From NCBI GenBank assembly GCA_002355495.1, contig AP017424.1, positions 4,591,501 to 4,655,500 of the forward strand: a stretch of 64,000 nt of DNA, in the 5' to 3' direction. Under the pieces are notes generated by a model. The model was not told the origin of the DNA. It made no database searches and worked only from the letters and a program-made list of their open reading frames with translations. The DNA is from Streptomyces laurentii. GTDB lineage: Bacteria; Actinomycetota; Actinomycetes; Streptomycetales; Streptomycetaceae. The translations under genes and the position numbers were made by a program. Each line of letters opens with the position of its first letter. The first letter of the stretch is position 1. Positions 1 through 7,398 of this stretch are shown here, piece after piece.

Positions 1-2
1 CG

Positions 3-464
3 TACGAGGCGATCGTGATCCCCACCGGCTCCTTCGCCCTGCTGACCGACCGCGACAGCGTGCGGACGGCGCTCGCCGCGATGTACGAGAACCTGGCTCC
101 CGGGGGCCGGCTGATCGTCGACGTCGAACCGCCGTCCCGGGACACGACCCCCGACAGCGGACCGGTCCCGCACCAGTGGCGCGGGAACGACCTCGTCACC
201 ATGACCACCTGGCGTACGCACGTCGACCCGGTGGCCCAGCGCACCACCCGCTGGCTTCGCTACGAGGCATGGACGGACGGCGCCCTCACGCGCACGGAGC
301 TCCAGGTCTTCTCGCTCCTGTGGTTCGGCCTGCCCGAGTTCACCGCCATGCTGCGCGAGGCGGGCTTCGCGGACGTCCGCGTCCACGGCGGCTACCGTGC
401 GGACGCCGCCCCCACGGCCACGGACGACGTCTGGACCTTCGAGGCCACCCGCGCGTACGCCTGA
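3..464 (+). CDS. SAM-dependent methyltransferase, C-terminal part (5' end outside the window)
   Basis: The reading frame is open from the first complete codon of the window, so the gene begins upstream; about 153 codons are visible. The segment reads like the second half of a class I SAM-dependent methyltransferase: a helix followed by NLAPGGRLIVDVEPP (the strand-loop after motif III typical of this fold), then a beta-rich substrate lid with many Trp/Arg residues. It ends with AMLREAGFADVRVHGGY, the usual C-terminal strand pair. The SAM-binding glycine motif would lie upstream. Substrate cannot be told. The nearest downstream reading frame is a SUKH remnant, so no operon partner is evident. 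Confidence 0.8.
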   Translation, partial: YEAIVIPTGSFALLTDRDSVRTALAAMYENLAPGGRLIVDVEPPSRDTTPDSGPVPHQWRGNDLVTMTTWRTHVDPVAQRTTRWLRYEAWTDGALTRTELQVFSLLWFGLPEFTAMLREAGFADVRVHGGYRADAAPTATDDVWTFEATRAYA

Positions 465-515
465 TCCTCCCGCGCGAGGAGGGGCTGGTACGGGGCCGGC
501 CGCGGCGCCCTCTGC

Positions 516-749
516 ATGCCGTTCGACCCTCTCCTCTTCTTCGGGGAAGCGGGCAACGGCGACCTCTTCGCCTTCCTCGCCCGGATCGACCGGCCCGACG
601 TCGTCGTCTGGAACCACGAGCTCGACAGCCGCACCTGGGTCGCTCCCAGCCTGACCACGTACCTCGACTGGCGACTGTCCGGCCGCATCGAGCTGTCATG
701 CCGACCGGCCCGGCTGCCGCCCGGGCCGGGCCCGGATCAACGGCCTTGA
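516..749 (+). pseudogene. SMI1/KNR4 (SUKH) family C-terminal remnant
   Basis: The 77-codon frame begins with FDPLLFFGEAGNGDLFAF and continues with DVVVWNHELDSRTWVAPSL and YLDWRLSG. These are the conserved C-terminal elements of SMI1/KNR4 (SUKH) proteins, which are immunity proteins of polymorphic toxins or general binding proteins. Full-length members have roughly 90 further residues before this block, and they are absent here. The terminal Pro/Gly-rich stretch is not family-like. No good ribosome site precedes the ATG. I read it as a degraded gene; a short functional protein cannot be excluded. Confidence 0.55.
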
Positions 750-756
750 TATCAAG
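745..756. promoter_or_regulatory. Perfect palindrome before the marR gene (probable operator)
   Basis: CTTGATATCAAG is a perfect 12-bp palindrome 55 bp upstream of the MarR-family gene. TTGATA inside it could also serve as a -35 element, with a weak -10 (TCTACG) 17 bp later. Its position suits autoregulation by the adjacent MarR protein; this is inference only. Confidence 0.4.
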
Positions 757-810
757 CGGACTTGAGGTTCTACGGTCGATTCATCCCGCAGATCCGTCGG
801 AGGAGACGAC

Positions 811-1284
811 ATGACGACCGCCCCGCTCAAGGAGTACACGCACGAGGAACTCGTCGGTCAGCCGATCGGGGCCTGGACCTCGCAGGCGGCGTGGCTGGTG
901 CTCGGGGGCATCCGGGCCCAGCTCGCCGTGGAGGGCCTGACGCAGCCGCATTGGTGGACGCTGAACCACGCGTCCGGCGGCCCGGGGAAGTGGACCCGCC
1001 CGACGCTGACCGCGCGCCTGGGGAAGTACGACGACCTCGGCACCGACTTCGACCGGGTGTACGACGACCTCGTCGCCCGCGGCTGGCTCACCGAGGACGC
1101 CGGCACCGGTGCCATGACGCTGACCGAGGCCGGGGAGGCCGCCCGGATCCGGGCCCGGGAACGGATCGCGCCGGTGCTGAAGGGGGCGCACGAGTGGGTG
1201 GACGAGGCCGACTTCGTGACGACGATCAACGTGCTGCGCCGCATCGTCGCCAACCTCGGCGGCGACGGTAACCTGCCCGAATAG
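811..1284 (+). CDS. MarR-family winged-helix transcriptional regulator
   Basis: The 157-residue protein is of normal length for the MarR family. The N-terminal third carries a dimerisation helix. The middle holds the winged-helix region, with WTRPTLTARLGKYDDLG as the probable helix-turn-helix and DLVARGWLTEDAGTGAMTLTEAG as the wing, the classic MarR reading of 'L..GW......LT..G'. A helical C-terminus (RIRARERIAPVLKG) would complete the dimer interface. The start ATG has a strong ribosome site (GGAGGAG) about 8 bp upstream. A palindrome at 745-756 is a candidate autoregulatory site. Ligand and target genes are unknown, and no transporter or enzyme gene is adjacent. Confidence 0.75.
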   Translation: MTTAPLKEYTHEELVGQPIGAWTSQAAWLVLGGIRAQLAVEGLTQPHWWTLNHASGGPGKWTRPTLTARLGKYDDLGTDFDRVYDDLVARGWLTEDAGTGAMTLTEAGEAARIRARERIAPVLKGAHEWVDEADFVTTINVLRRIVANLGGDGNLPE

Positions 1285-1590
1285 CTCACCCCCGGGGCGA
1301 GGGCACGGGACCCCTGGGACGTCGCCCGCAACACCACCCTGCGCCTCGCCCTCGGCCTCCTCGCGTGGCGGCTGTCCAACGAGGCGTCGGCGTCGGCGGT
1401 CGGACTGCTCTTCCTCATCGCCAACGTCATGCTCGGCCGCGGCCACGACGCCACGGGCCACACCTCGCACACCTGGTGGGCCCTCGCGCTCTACCCGGGC
1501 CGGAGCGTGGGCGCCTGGCTGGTGGCGGCCGTCCTCTTCGCCGTCGCGCTGCTGGTGTCGACGGGCGGGCGCCGCGACAGCGGACGGTGA
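1285..1590 (+). pseudogene. Membrane protein remnant lacking its N-terminus
   Basis: Directly after the TAG of the MarR gene the same frame stays open for 101 codons to TGA at 1588. It reads as a plausible integral membrane protein: LRLALGLLAWRLSNEAS, then AVGLLFLIANVMLG, a polar loop GHTSHTWWALALYPGRS, then a final hydrophobic helix AWLVAAVLFAVALLV. There is no ATG or GTG near the beginning, so the coding block lacks its 5' end. The in-frame TAG upstream is probably chance. Likely a truncated gene; stop-codon read-through is a remote alternative. Confidence 0.5.
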
Positions 1591-1671
1591 GGGCGGCCGC
1601 CGCTTCCGGGAGGAGACAACCGAGCCGGGCACCCCTTCCGCGGAGCCCGGCTCAGTGGTCGCCGCGAGGGG

Positions 1672-2079
1672 TCAGCCTCCAGCCGGTGCGTCCTCGATGT
1701 CCGAGATGAGTTTGGTGCTCAGTTCGCTCTGGATCGCCAGCCGCGTGTGCCCGGCGTCGGGGCCGGTGCCCCAGGTGAGGGTGACCGTCGTGAACAGGTG
1801 GCCGGCGCCGGAGTCGTGGTACGCCACCGCCCACGCCGTCGGCACGTCCTGGGCGCGCAGCACCCCGTCGGCGTGGTTGGCCTCCTGCCAGGCCGCGAGC
1901 CGCTGGCGGAGGTCTTCGGTCAGATAGTGCGCGCGCAGGTTCTCGCCCAGGTCGTCGACGCCGTCGGAGACCGCGTCGATGTACGTGCCGTAGAAGTCGG
2001 ACACGCGGTCGACCGCCGAATCCGGGCTGCCGCCCCGTACCGCACCGTTCGCGGGGGCGTCGGCTTCGGTGTCCGTCAT
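1672..2079 (-). CDS. Conserved hypothetical protein, 135 aa
   Basis: The protein has no signal peptide or membrane helix. After an acidic, low-complexity N-terminus the body reads VDRVSDFYGTYIDAVSDG, a helical stretch, then LRAHYLTEDLRQRLAAWQEAN and two to three beta strands (WAVAYHDSGAGHLFTTVTLTWG). The pattern of an 'FY..Y' helix, 'YLT..L...L' and beta strands resembles DUF3828-type proteins, which is weak support. The start at 2079 was chosen for its GAGGAGG ribosome site; the longer open frame to 2157 has none. It is a single-gene unit; function unknown. Confidence 0.6.
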   Translation of the reverse strand: MTDTEADAPANGAVRGGSPDSAVDRVSDFYGTYIDAVSDGVDDLGENLRAHYLTEDLRQRLAAWQEANHADGVLRAQDVPTAWAVAYHDSGAGHLFTTVTLTWGTGPDAGHTRLAIQSELSTKLISDIEDAPAGG

Positions 2080-2299
2080 GTGGTCCTCCTCAGTCAGGGC
2101 CCCTGGCGGGGCACGCTGGACAACGAGCGCTCTCCCGCCGGGTAGCGGGAACGGCACGGCGTGTCGGCTGGCCGGAACGCGACCACTCGAAGGGGGGAAT
2201 GTCGCATAAAGGGCCCTTCGGGTGATCAGAGTCTTCGCGGACCGTTATGGGCGGTTCCGCTGAAAGTCCCTGAACGGACTGAACCGAAGGGGTGGACCC

Positions 2300-2599
2300 A
2301 TGAGCATGATCCAGACGGGCAAGCTGCAGCTGAAGTCGGACAACGCGCAGGCGACGCAGGGAGGGAACACGTCGACCTTCACCCGGGTGACGTTCCCGAC
2401 GCCGTTCCCCTCTGGATCGACGGTGATCGTGATCCCGATGACCCAGACCTTCAACGGCCCGGAGACTCCGGGCATCCGCATCGCGGACGTCACCGTCGAC
2501 GGTTTCCTCATCCGCTTCAACGAGGTCCGGATGGGTAACAGCGGCAGTGACGGCCGGCACGTGGAGGAAACGGTGGGCTGGATCGCCTCCACGGTCTGA
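2300..2599 (+). CDS. H-type lectin domain protein
   Basis: This 99-residue protein consists of a single H-type lectin-like beta-sandwich. Visible family features are TRVTFPTPFPSGSTVIVIPMTQ (opening strand and the 'F..PP.V' turn), IRIADVTVDGFLIRF (the 'R...v...GF.i.f' pair) and the closing ETVGWIAS, matching the family's '...v.WiA' end. There is no signal peptide, so it is cytoplasmic or released by another route. The ligand is probably a sugar such as GalNAc, by family analogy only. A GAAGGGG ribosome site precedes the ATG. The gene is followed by an 18-bp stem-loop shared with the convergent cold-shock gene. Confidence 0.65.
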   Translation: MSMIQTGKLQLKSDNAQATQGGNTSTFTRVTFPTPFPSGSTVIVIPMTQTFNGPETPGIRIADVTVDGFLIRFNEVRMGNSGSDGRHVEETVGWIASTV

Positions 2600-2635
2600 C
2601 GGCCGGTCCCGGCACCCGATCCCCCGACCCCGGGC

Positions 2636-2675
2636 CCTGACGGGGTTCTCCGCGCGAGCGGAGGGCCCCGTCAGG
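2636..2675. terminator. Bidirectional stem-loop terminator
   Basis: Outer arms CCTGACGGGG / CCCCGTCAGG, two G-T pairs, inner arms CTCCGC / GCGGAG and a GCGA tetraloop form a near-perfect 18-bp hairpin. It lies between the convergent H-lectin and cold-shock genes. Confidence 0.75.
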
Positions 2676-2718
2676 CACGTCTGCGGACGAAGAGAGGGCT
2701 CGCGAGGCGGTGTCGGCC

Positions 2719-2931
2719 TCAGGCGGCGACCTGGACCTTGTCGGCCTGCATGCCCTTCTGCCCCTGCACGGCCTCGAAGGTCACCTTCTGGCCCTCCTTC
2801 AGGGACTTGAAGCCGTTCCCCTCGATCGCGCGGAAGTGGACGAAGAGATCGGCTCCGGACTCCGGGGTGATGAAGCCGTAGCCCTTCTCGTCGTTGAACC
2901 ACTTCACGGTGCCGTTCTGGCGCTCGGCCAT
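2719..2931 (-). CDS. Cold-shock domain protein (CspA family)
   Basis: The 70-residue protein is a complete CspA-type OB fold that binds single-stranded RNA/DNA and acts as an RNA chaperone. RNP1 is visible as KGYGFITP and RNP2 as LFVHFRAI; NGTVKWFNDEKG is the canonical first strand. Length is exactly that of the family. The ATG at 2931 is preceded by a GGAGAG ribosome site. Streptomyces genomes carry several paralogues, so no specific gene letter is assigned. A gene-free leader of about 250 bp lies upstream, as expected for a post-transcriptionally regulated csp mRNA. Confidence 0.93.
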   Translation of the reverse strand: MAERQNGTVKWFNDEKGYGFITPESGADLFVHFRAIEGNGFKSLKEGQKVTFEAVQGQKGMQADKVQVAA

Positions 2932-3390
2932 GTCTGTCTCTCCTGCTGGTGTCGCGTGCGTATCGGTGTGTCTGCTGGTGGTGCTCGACTGCGCGAACGC
3001 CGAGGCCGGGCGGTGCTCCGTCGTGCGCCGCCCGGCCTCGACCCGTGGTCCCGCTGAGGGGATGTGTGCGCCGCGGGCGGTGCCTTCCGGCGCCGGCCCG
3101 CGCCCCCGCTGGCGCGAGGGAGTGCCTGCCAGTTCTAAGCGCTGGCGGCGGGAAACGAGGGACGAACAAGGGGCTTTCACTCGGTGGGGTGAACCGGAGT
3201 GGCGGGTGGAGTAGCCGGTCCCGCCGCTAGCCAAGACATGAGGTGTGCGGGGCGGAGACGACACCGTTGTCCGGGTTCGCCGCCGTCTCGCCAGTGGATG
3301 ACATCTGTTCTGTCTGCGGAATTTCGAATGAGTTCACAGCCGGGTGAGGGAGAGGAGGCGATACGACGAATCACCCGGGGGCTCTGTCTC
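2932..3390. other. Gene-free stretch: cold-shock leader and intergenic DNA
   Basis: About 460 bases without a supported gene. The left part (to about 3180) is probably the promoter and long 5' leader of the minus-strand cold-shock gene, since no other gene could use it. The right part shows no recognisable coding or regulatory signal before the hairpin at 3391. Open frames here have no family resemblance. Confidence 0.4.
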
Positions 3391-3430
3391 GCGGCGGCCC
3401 GCCGACCTGATCCGGTCGGCGGGCCGCCGC
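3391..3430. terminator. Perfect 17-bp stem-loop
   Basis: Two 17-bp arms (3391-3407 and 3414-3430) are exact inverted copies around a TGATCC loop. The strength fits a transcription terminator or insulator upstream of the membrane protein gene. Because it lies inside the upstream extension of that reading frame, it argues for a translation start downstream of it. Confidence 0.7.
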
Positions 3431-3510
3431 GCGTGTACGTGGGCCATGTGTTTTTGGACATGTCCGGTTCCGGCCTGTCGCCGGTTCGGGGGAGTGTCAA
3501 GATCGAACAC

Positions 3511-3987
3511 GTGAATGACCAGGTTGAGTTGTCATTGCGTGGGGAAGGCAAGGCCGCGCGCTGGTGGACCGCGGCGGCCCTGCTGTTCGCGGTCGTGGCG
3601 GGAGTCGTGGCGGGCGTCGGAGTCCCGGGCGCCCAGAAGTGGGGCATCGCCGCCGGGCTCGTCGGCATCGGGGCGGTGTCGGGCGCGGTCGCGATGTTCA
3701 GGCGACGGGTGGAGGCGGGCCCGGACGGGCCGCGGTTCCGCGCGGTGCTGGGGTGGCGACGGCTGGCGTGGGACGAGATCGTCCGCTTCGAGGACCTGCG
3801 GGTGGCCTCCTCCGACAGCCGGATCAAGGAGCCGAACCTGCGGGTCGCGGTCGCCTTGCGCGACGGCACCTCGGTCGCCCTGCCCGTGCCCTGGGCCGGC
3901 TCCGACGGCGTACGCGGCTTCGAGCAGGACCTGTCCCGGCCGCGGGCGGTGCACGCCCGGTACAAGCGCAGCGCCGTGGGAGCCTGA
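3511..3987 (+). CDS. Two-helix membrane protein with a cytoplasmic PH-like domain
   Basis: The 158-residue protein begins with a short polar strand, then two adjacent hydrophobic helices (WWTAAALLFAVVAGVVAGVG and IAAGLVGIGAVSGAVAMF). A basic turn (RRRVE) and a soluble C-terminal domain of about 90 residues follow, with the alternating pattern FRAVLGWRRLAWDEIVRFED... LRVAVALRDGTSVALPVP. This layout is that of small bacterial 'PH domain-containing' membrane proteins. The GTG at 3511 was chosen because the upstream frame runs through a perfect hairpin; ATG 3460 is an alternative. Function unknown. Confidence 0.6.
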   Translation: MNDQVELSLRGEGKAARWWTAAALLFAVVAGVVAGVGVPGAQKWGIAAGLVGIGAVSGAVAMFRRRVEAGPDGPRFRAVLGWRRLAWDEIVRFEDLRVASSDSRIKEPNLRVAVALRDGTSVALPVPWAGSDGVRGFEQDLSRPRAVHARYKRSAVGA

Positions 3988-4184
3988 CGCCGGTTCTCGT
4001 ACGGGCCGAGCCGCCGGCCGCCCGGTCAGCGTGCCGGGAGGGGGCCGGGCCTCGCCGTGGCGAGGCCCCACGCCGGGCGCTCAGGGTGCACCGGGCGCGC
4101 CCGGGTGAATCCTTTTCGGGGTCGGCCGTCTCTTATCCCTGTACCGGCCGGACGGGCCGCGTACGGAACCGGAAGGAGACATCC

Positions 4185-4283
4185 GTGACATCCATGACGG
4201 TCACCGGCCTCGTCGTGATCGGCGTCCTGCTCGTGGGCGCGTGCGGTTGGCATCTCATGCGCCGCTTCAAGGGCCGCGGCTGA
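4185..4283 (+). CDS. 32-aa single-helix membrane peptide
   Basis: A short frame with a good GGAAGGAGA ribosome site starts at GTG 4185 (ATG 4194 is a second choice). It encodes one hydrophobic helix (VTGLVVIGVLLVGACGWHLM) followed by a basic tail RRFKGRG, i.e. a single-pass peptide with a positive-inside end. The stop lies 4 bp before the ATG of the ECF sigma factor gene, so the two are almost certainly co-transcribed. It might tether or modulate the sigma factor, but that is conjecture. It contains one Cys within the helix. Confidence 0.55.
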   Translation: MTSMTVTGLVVIGVLLVGACGWHLMRRFKGRG

Positions 4284-4287
4284 GCCC

Positions 4288-4890
4288 ATGAAGACGAACG
4301 CGCGCGTCTCCTGGCCGGACGAGCGGCTGATCAAGGCCGCTCAGAACGGCGATGTCCCCTCGCTGACCACGGTCGTCACGCAGTCGCAGCCGCACGTCCG
4401 TGCCTTCGCCCGCTCGCTGTGCGCCACGCCGCAGGACGCGGAGGACGCGGCGCAGGAGGCGTTGATCATCCTCTACCGGAAGATCGGCACGTTGCGGGCC
4501 TCGGGTGCGCTGGCCTCCTGGATGTTCCGGATCGTCCGGAACGAGTGCCTGCGCCAGGTGCGGTTCCTGCTCGCCTCGAAGAACGGCGGCGGCACGTCGG
4601 CCGTCGAGCCGGAGGGGGTGGCCGAACCGTCCGCCGAGGAGGCGGTGCTGCACCGCCTGGAGGCCGAACGCATCGCCGCCGCCGTCGGCGCCCTGCCCCG
4701 CGACCAGCGGCAGGTGCTGATCATGCGGGACGTCCAGGGCCTGCCCGGGAAGACGGTCGCAGACGCGCTCGGTCTGAGCACGGCGGCGATGAAGTCGCGG
4801 CTGCACCGCGCCCGCGCGACCCTGCGCGATGCCCTCGCGGCCCCCGTGGATCAGTCCGCCGACCAGCCGTCCGAAGGAGAAGCAGCATGA
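4288..4890 (+). CDS. ECF-type RNA polymerase sigma factor
   Basis: The 200-residue protein has the two-domain layout of group IV sigma factors. Region 2 (about residues 25-95) includes DAEDAAQEALIILYRKI and SWMFRIVRNECLRQVR, which melt and recognise the -10 element. A charged linker follows, then region 4 (about 130-185) with ALPRDQRQVLIMRDVQGL and the helix-turn-helix TVADALGLSTAAMKSRLHRARATLRDAL for -35 recognition. It follows the 32-aa membrane peptide by 4 bp and overlaps the next gene by ATGA, so translation is coupled. A likely regulatory partner is one of these two membrane proteins. Confidence 0.92.
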   Translation: MKTNARVSWPDERLIKAAQNGDVPSLTTVVTQSQPHVRAFARSLCATPQDAEDAAQEALIILYRKIGTLRASGALASWMFRIVRNECLRQVRFLLASKNGGGTSAVEPEGVAEPSAEEAVLHRLEAERIAAAVGALPRDQRQVLIMRDVQGLPGKTVADALGLSTAAMKSRLHRARATLRDALAAPVDQSADQPSEGEAA

Positions 4891-5270
4891 GCAGCACCAA
4901 GCCGGACTATGCCAGCAGGTCCGTTCCGCGCCACCTCGCGCGCGGGGTCGTCGGATTCGGTCTGATCATCGGATCGGTCGCCTTGGCCCCCGTCTGGGGA
5001 CCGGCCACCCTGCTGGCCGCCCCGCTGTCCCTGATCGCCTTCCGCGGCTGCCCGACCTGCTGGATGGTCGGCCTGGTCCAGACGGCCTCCCGCGGCCGGC
5101 TGGAGCGTGAGTGCGTGGACGGAGTCTGCACCCTGACCAAAGCGCCGCAGCCGAAGGCCGTGGCCGACCTCGGGGGCGTCGCGGCGCTCGCGGACGCGGC
5201 GTCTGGTGCCGTTGCCGATCCAGATCGCCGGCGTGCGGGCGTCCAGGGCGCCGTTGGCATGTCTTCTTGA
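4887..5270 (+). CDS. Cys-rich membrane protein (DUF2892-like), possible partner of the ECF sigma factor
   Basis: The 127-residue product starts by ATGA overlap with the sigma gene. Residues about 12-52 form two close hydrophobic segments (ARGVVGFGLIIGSVALAPVW and ATLLAAPLSLIAF) resembling the DUF2892 (YgaP-tail) fold. Then comes a Cys-rich block with the CPTC and ECVDGVC motifs, and a disordered Ala-rich tail. The two Cys pairs next to a membrane hairpin, directly behind an ECF sigma gene, suggest a redox- or metal-sensing regulator. The sequence does not match the zinc-binding anti-sigma (ZAS) motif HxxxCxxC, so an anti-sigma role is inference. Confidence 0.65.
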   Translation: MSSTKPDYASRSVPRHLARGVVGFGLIIGSVALAPVWGPATLLAAPLSLIAFRGCPTCWMVGLVQTASRGRLERECVDGVCTLTKAPQPKAVADLGGVAALADAASGAVADPDRRRAGVQGAVGMSS

Positions 5271-5322
5271 GCCGAGCGAGTGGTCGAGTGGGTCGTCCTG
5301 CCGGGAATGGGGAATTCCCGGA

Positions 5323-5346
5323 TTGTCTGGAAACTCGACTAGACAA
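5323..5346. promoter_or_regulatory. Inverted repeat before a secreted-protein gene
   Basis: TTGTCT and AGACAA face each other across 12 bp, 14 bp upstream of the next ATG, with a GGGAATTCCC-like element just before. This may be an operator or a leader hairpin that could occlude the ribosome site. Only the symmetry supports it. Confidence 0.35.
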
Positions 5347-5359
5347 GGAAGATCGAGGA

Positions 5360-5743
5360 ATGAAGTCCATTCGCCCTCTCGCCGTGGCTGTCATGGCCGC
5401 CACCGCGCTCCTCGCCGGTAGCGCACCCTCTGCCAACGCGCTGGACGGCGGGGGTGATCCGCCCAAGCCCGCTTTCCCGACCGGCACTTCCGCTGCCGCG
5501 CCGTCGAGCGCGCACCCGACGTACTACGGTTCCAAGGTGTCCATTCCCGCCAATGGCTGGGCCCTCGCGCATGTGGATTGTCCGACCGGCATGGTGCCCA
5601 CCGGGGGCGGCGGCCAGACCAGCAGCACGGCCACCTTCATCACCGACTCCTATCCGACCTCCGGAGGCTGGTCGGTCGGTGTGAAGAACACCCAGACCCT
5701 CAGCAACGACGCGATGGCTTGGGTCGTCTGCACCACCCCGTAG
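5360..5743 (+). CDS. Small secreted protein, unknown function
   Basis: The 127-residue protein opens with a classical Sec signal peptide (MKSIRPLAVAVMAATALLAG, cleavage likely after SANA, about residue 28). The mature part is Ser/Thr/Gly-rich with beta propensity: a core of SKVSIPANGWALAHVDCPTG, TGGGGQTS, then WSVGVKNTQTLSNDAMAWVVC. Two cysteines (in DCPTG and VVCTTP) can form one disulfide across the domain. The pattern of a 'CP.G..P.GGG' turn and a terminal 'W.V.V.N' resembles small secreted actinobacterial proteins of unknown role. A GAGGA ribosome site precedes the ATG. Confidence 0.7.
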   Translation: MKSIRPLAVAVMAATALLAGSAPSANALDGGGDPPKPAFPTGTSAAAPSSAHPTYYGSKVSIPANGWALAHVDCPTGMVPTGGGGQTSSTATFITDSYPTSGGWSVGVKNTQTLSNDAMAWVVCTTP

Positions 5744-5816
5744 GCCCTCGCTGAGGATGTGATCGCCGAAGAGCACGGTGACAACCTGCGCGGCCGCACG
5801 TGGAGCCACTACCCGG

Positions 5817-6254
5817 CTACGTCCTCCCGGCTCGGGGGTCGAAGACCGCGTAGGCGGGGATGCCGAGGAGGGAGTAGTCGCGCAGCTTCCCGACCCAGTC
5901 GTTGCCGGGGGTGGAGCGGGAGACGATCTCGACGGCGGCCACGAGGGTACGCGGGTCGAAGGCGCCGTCGCCTTCCATGGCGGCCCAGGGGATCACCATG
6001 ACGTCGGGGCGTCTCAGGATGCCCTCGGGCCCGCTCTCGACGTCGGGTTCGCCCGCGTGGGCGAGGAGATCGTCCGGCAGGACGAGCCCCAGGCGGCGCC
6101 GGATCAGCGCGACCGTGCGTTCGTGGGGGCGGTTCGGGGCCGCCAGGTCGCGGACGATTCCTTCTCTGGTGATCTCGAATCGGCCGGGGACCGTGTCGTC
6201 CAGGAGCGCCAGCGCCTCGCGCATGGCCTGGTAGCGCGGTGATGCGGTGGGCAC
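5817..6254 (-). CDS. Uma2-family (DUF820) restriction-endonuclease-like protein, C-terminus missing
   Basis: The 145 residues match the N-terminal three quarters of Uma2/DUF820 proteins, a PD-(D/E)XK nuclease-fold family abundant in actinomycetes. Visible features are GRFEITREGIV, the helix HERTVALIRRRLGL, RRPDVMVIPWAAME (the catalytic-strand Asp region) and VAAVEIVSRSTPGNDWVGKLRDYSLLGIPAYAVFDP with the conserved E and K. Members normally run 40-50 residues further. Here the frame stops right after VFDPRAGRT, while another frame just downstream (VVTVLFGDHILSEGL) looks like the usual last strands. A frameshift or a worn C-terminus is likely. Confidence 0.7.
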   Translation of the reverse strand: MPTASPRYQAMREALALLDDTVPGRFEITREGIVRDLAAPNRPHERTVALIRRRLGLVLPDDLLAHAGEPDVESGPEGILRRPDVMVIPWAAMEGDGAFDPRTLVAAVEIVSRSTPGNDWVGKLRDYSLLGIPAYAVFDPRAGRT

Positions 6255-6255
6255 G

Positions 6256-7137
6256 TCACGCGGCCTGGGACGCGTCCGGGCGGCAGTCGCGGCAGTGGCC
6301 CGGTTCCGGGGCGCGGAAGGCGCGTTCGCAGCCGTCGCAGGTTTGGAGGGGGAGCACGGTGCGGCCCCTCGGGGCGGCGGGGAGTGGGGGCGGCAGGAGG
6401 CTGGTGAGGCGGTGGGCGAGGAGGGCCGCCGGGTGGCGGACGTCGCCCGGGAGGCACGCCGCGAGGGTGCGGAGGGCGGCGTCGGGGTGGGCGCCGCGTT
6501 CGAGCCAGAGGGTGAGGCCGGGGGCGAGGCGTTCGATGTCGCGGGTGGAGAGCAGCAGCCGGGGGTCGTACGTGCGGAGGCGGGCGAGGAGTTCGGCCGC
6601 CTGGTGGTGATGGCGGGGGAGCGGCGCGGGTTCCGGAGCCGGCTCGGGCTCGGGTGCGGGCTCCGGCTCCGGTTCCGGCTCGAACTCAGGCTCCGGCTCA
6701 GGCCCGAATTCCGGTTCGAAATCCGGCTCCGGGTCGAACTCCGGCTCCGGCTCCGGCTCCGGGGCGGGCGGCGGTGGGATCTCGCGGACCCGCTCGCGCT
6801 CAGCCTCCGGCAAGTTGTACGAGGTCGTGCGCGGCACGAACCGTCCGTCGGGCAGTCGCTCGCGGGTCCGGTCCAGGAAGCCGTGCTTCTCCAGTTCGCG
6901 CATGGCGGCGGCGACGCGCAGCTCGCTTTCCGGGAAGCGGGAGGCGATCGCCTTGATGCCGACGGACGCCCCTTCGGGCAGCGACTGGAGGTAGACCGCG
7001 AGTCCGATCGCCATCAGCGACAGGGCGCGGTGCTGGGCGAGCAGGTTGCTGACGATCGTGAACCGGGAGCGCAGCCGGACGTTGGCGTGAACGAGCCCGG
7101 AGGCGTGCGAGGGCACGCTAATGTGCTGGGAAGCCAT
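6256..7137 (-). CDS. Helix-turn-helix protein with a Pro-Glu repeat linker and a C-terminal zinc-finger-like end
   Basis: The 293-residue protein begins with a winged-helix-like DNA-binding region (about residues 20-100: SLMAIGLAVYLQSLPEGASVG, ESELRVAAAMRELEKHGFLDR, DGRFVPRTTSYNLP), as in small replication- or transcription-type HTH proteins of Streptomyces. A Glu-Pro repeat of about 50 residues follows. A helical domain (AAELLARLRTYDPRLLLSTRD) and a Cys/His tail (CDGCERAF... GHCRDC) come next, probably a zinc knuckle. The ATG at 7137 with upstream GAGGAAGG was preferred to the longer frame. Its position next to the ATP-binding/XRE/DUF397 island is typical for this protein type. Exact role unknown. 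Confidence 0.7.
   Translation of the reverse strand: MASQHISVPSHASGLVHANVRLRSRFTIVSNLLAQHRALSLMAIGLAVYLQSLPEGASVGIKAIASRFPESELRVAAAMRELEKHGFLDRTRERLPDGRFVPRTTSYNLPEAERERVREIPPPPAPEPEPEPEFDPEPDFEPEFGPEPEPEFEPEPEPEPAPEPEPAPEPAPLPRHHHQAAELLARLRTYDPRLLLSTRDIERLAPGLTLWLERGAHPDAALRTLAACLPGDVRHPAALLAHRLTSLLPPPLPAAPRGRTVLPLQTCDGCERAFRAPEPGHCRDCRPDASQAA
6631..6770. repeat. Hexanucleotide-like GGCTCC/Glu-Pro coding repeat
   Basis: On the plus strand the unit GGCTCC (with GGTTCC, GGCTCA and GGTTCG variants) recurs almost without interruption. On the minus strand it encodes alternating Glu-Pro with occasional Phe/Asp/Ala in the HTH protein. Such tracts are prone to copy-number change. Confidence 0.75.
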
Positions 7138-7398
7138 CGGGAAGTTTGAGCCTTCCTCGGTGGTCAGGCCCTCGATCGGGATTCGCAGTCCCGGCCGGGG
7201 GCCGACGCATGTGCTGGGGTTGTCGCGGCGAGCATATGCCCGACAAGCCGCCCCGAATCCAGCCCAGTTGCTCCAAATCACCCTTGTGGGTGACGAAAGG
7301 CCGGGGGGAGGCTGGAGGGGAAGGGAAGGGTTCTCGCCGCAGTACTTACGCATTTACGTCGTGTGGATCCGCGTCGTGGATTCCCGCGACGCGGGCCG

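Noticed and set aside
1282..1590. Stop-codon read-through from the MarR gene into the membrane protein frame
   Set aside because: The same frame may be coincidental (one in three). A MarR-membrane fusion is not known to me, and no read-through context is seen.
6631..6770. GGCTCC tract as a non-coding satellite
   Set aside because: It lies in frame in the minus-strand HTH protein gene and encodes a Glu-Pro linker typical of such proteins.
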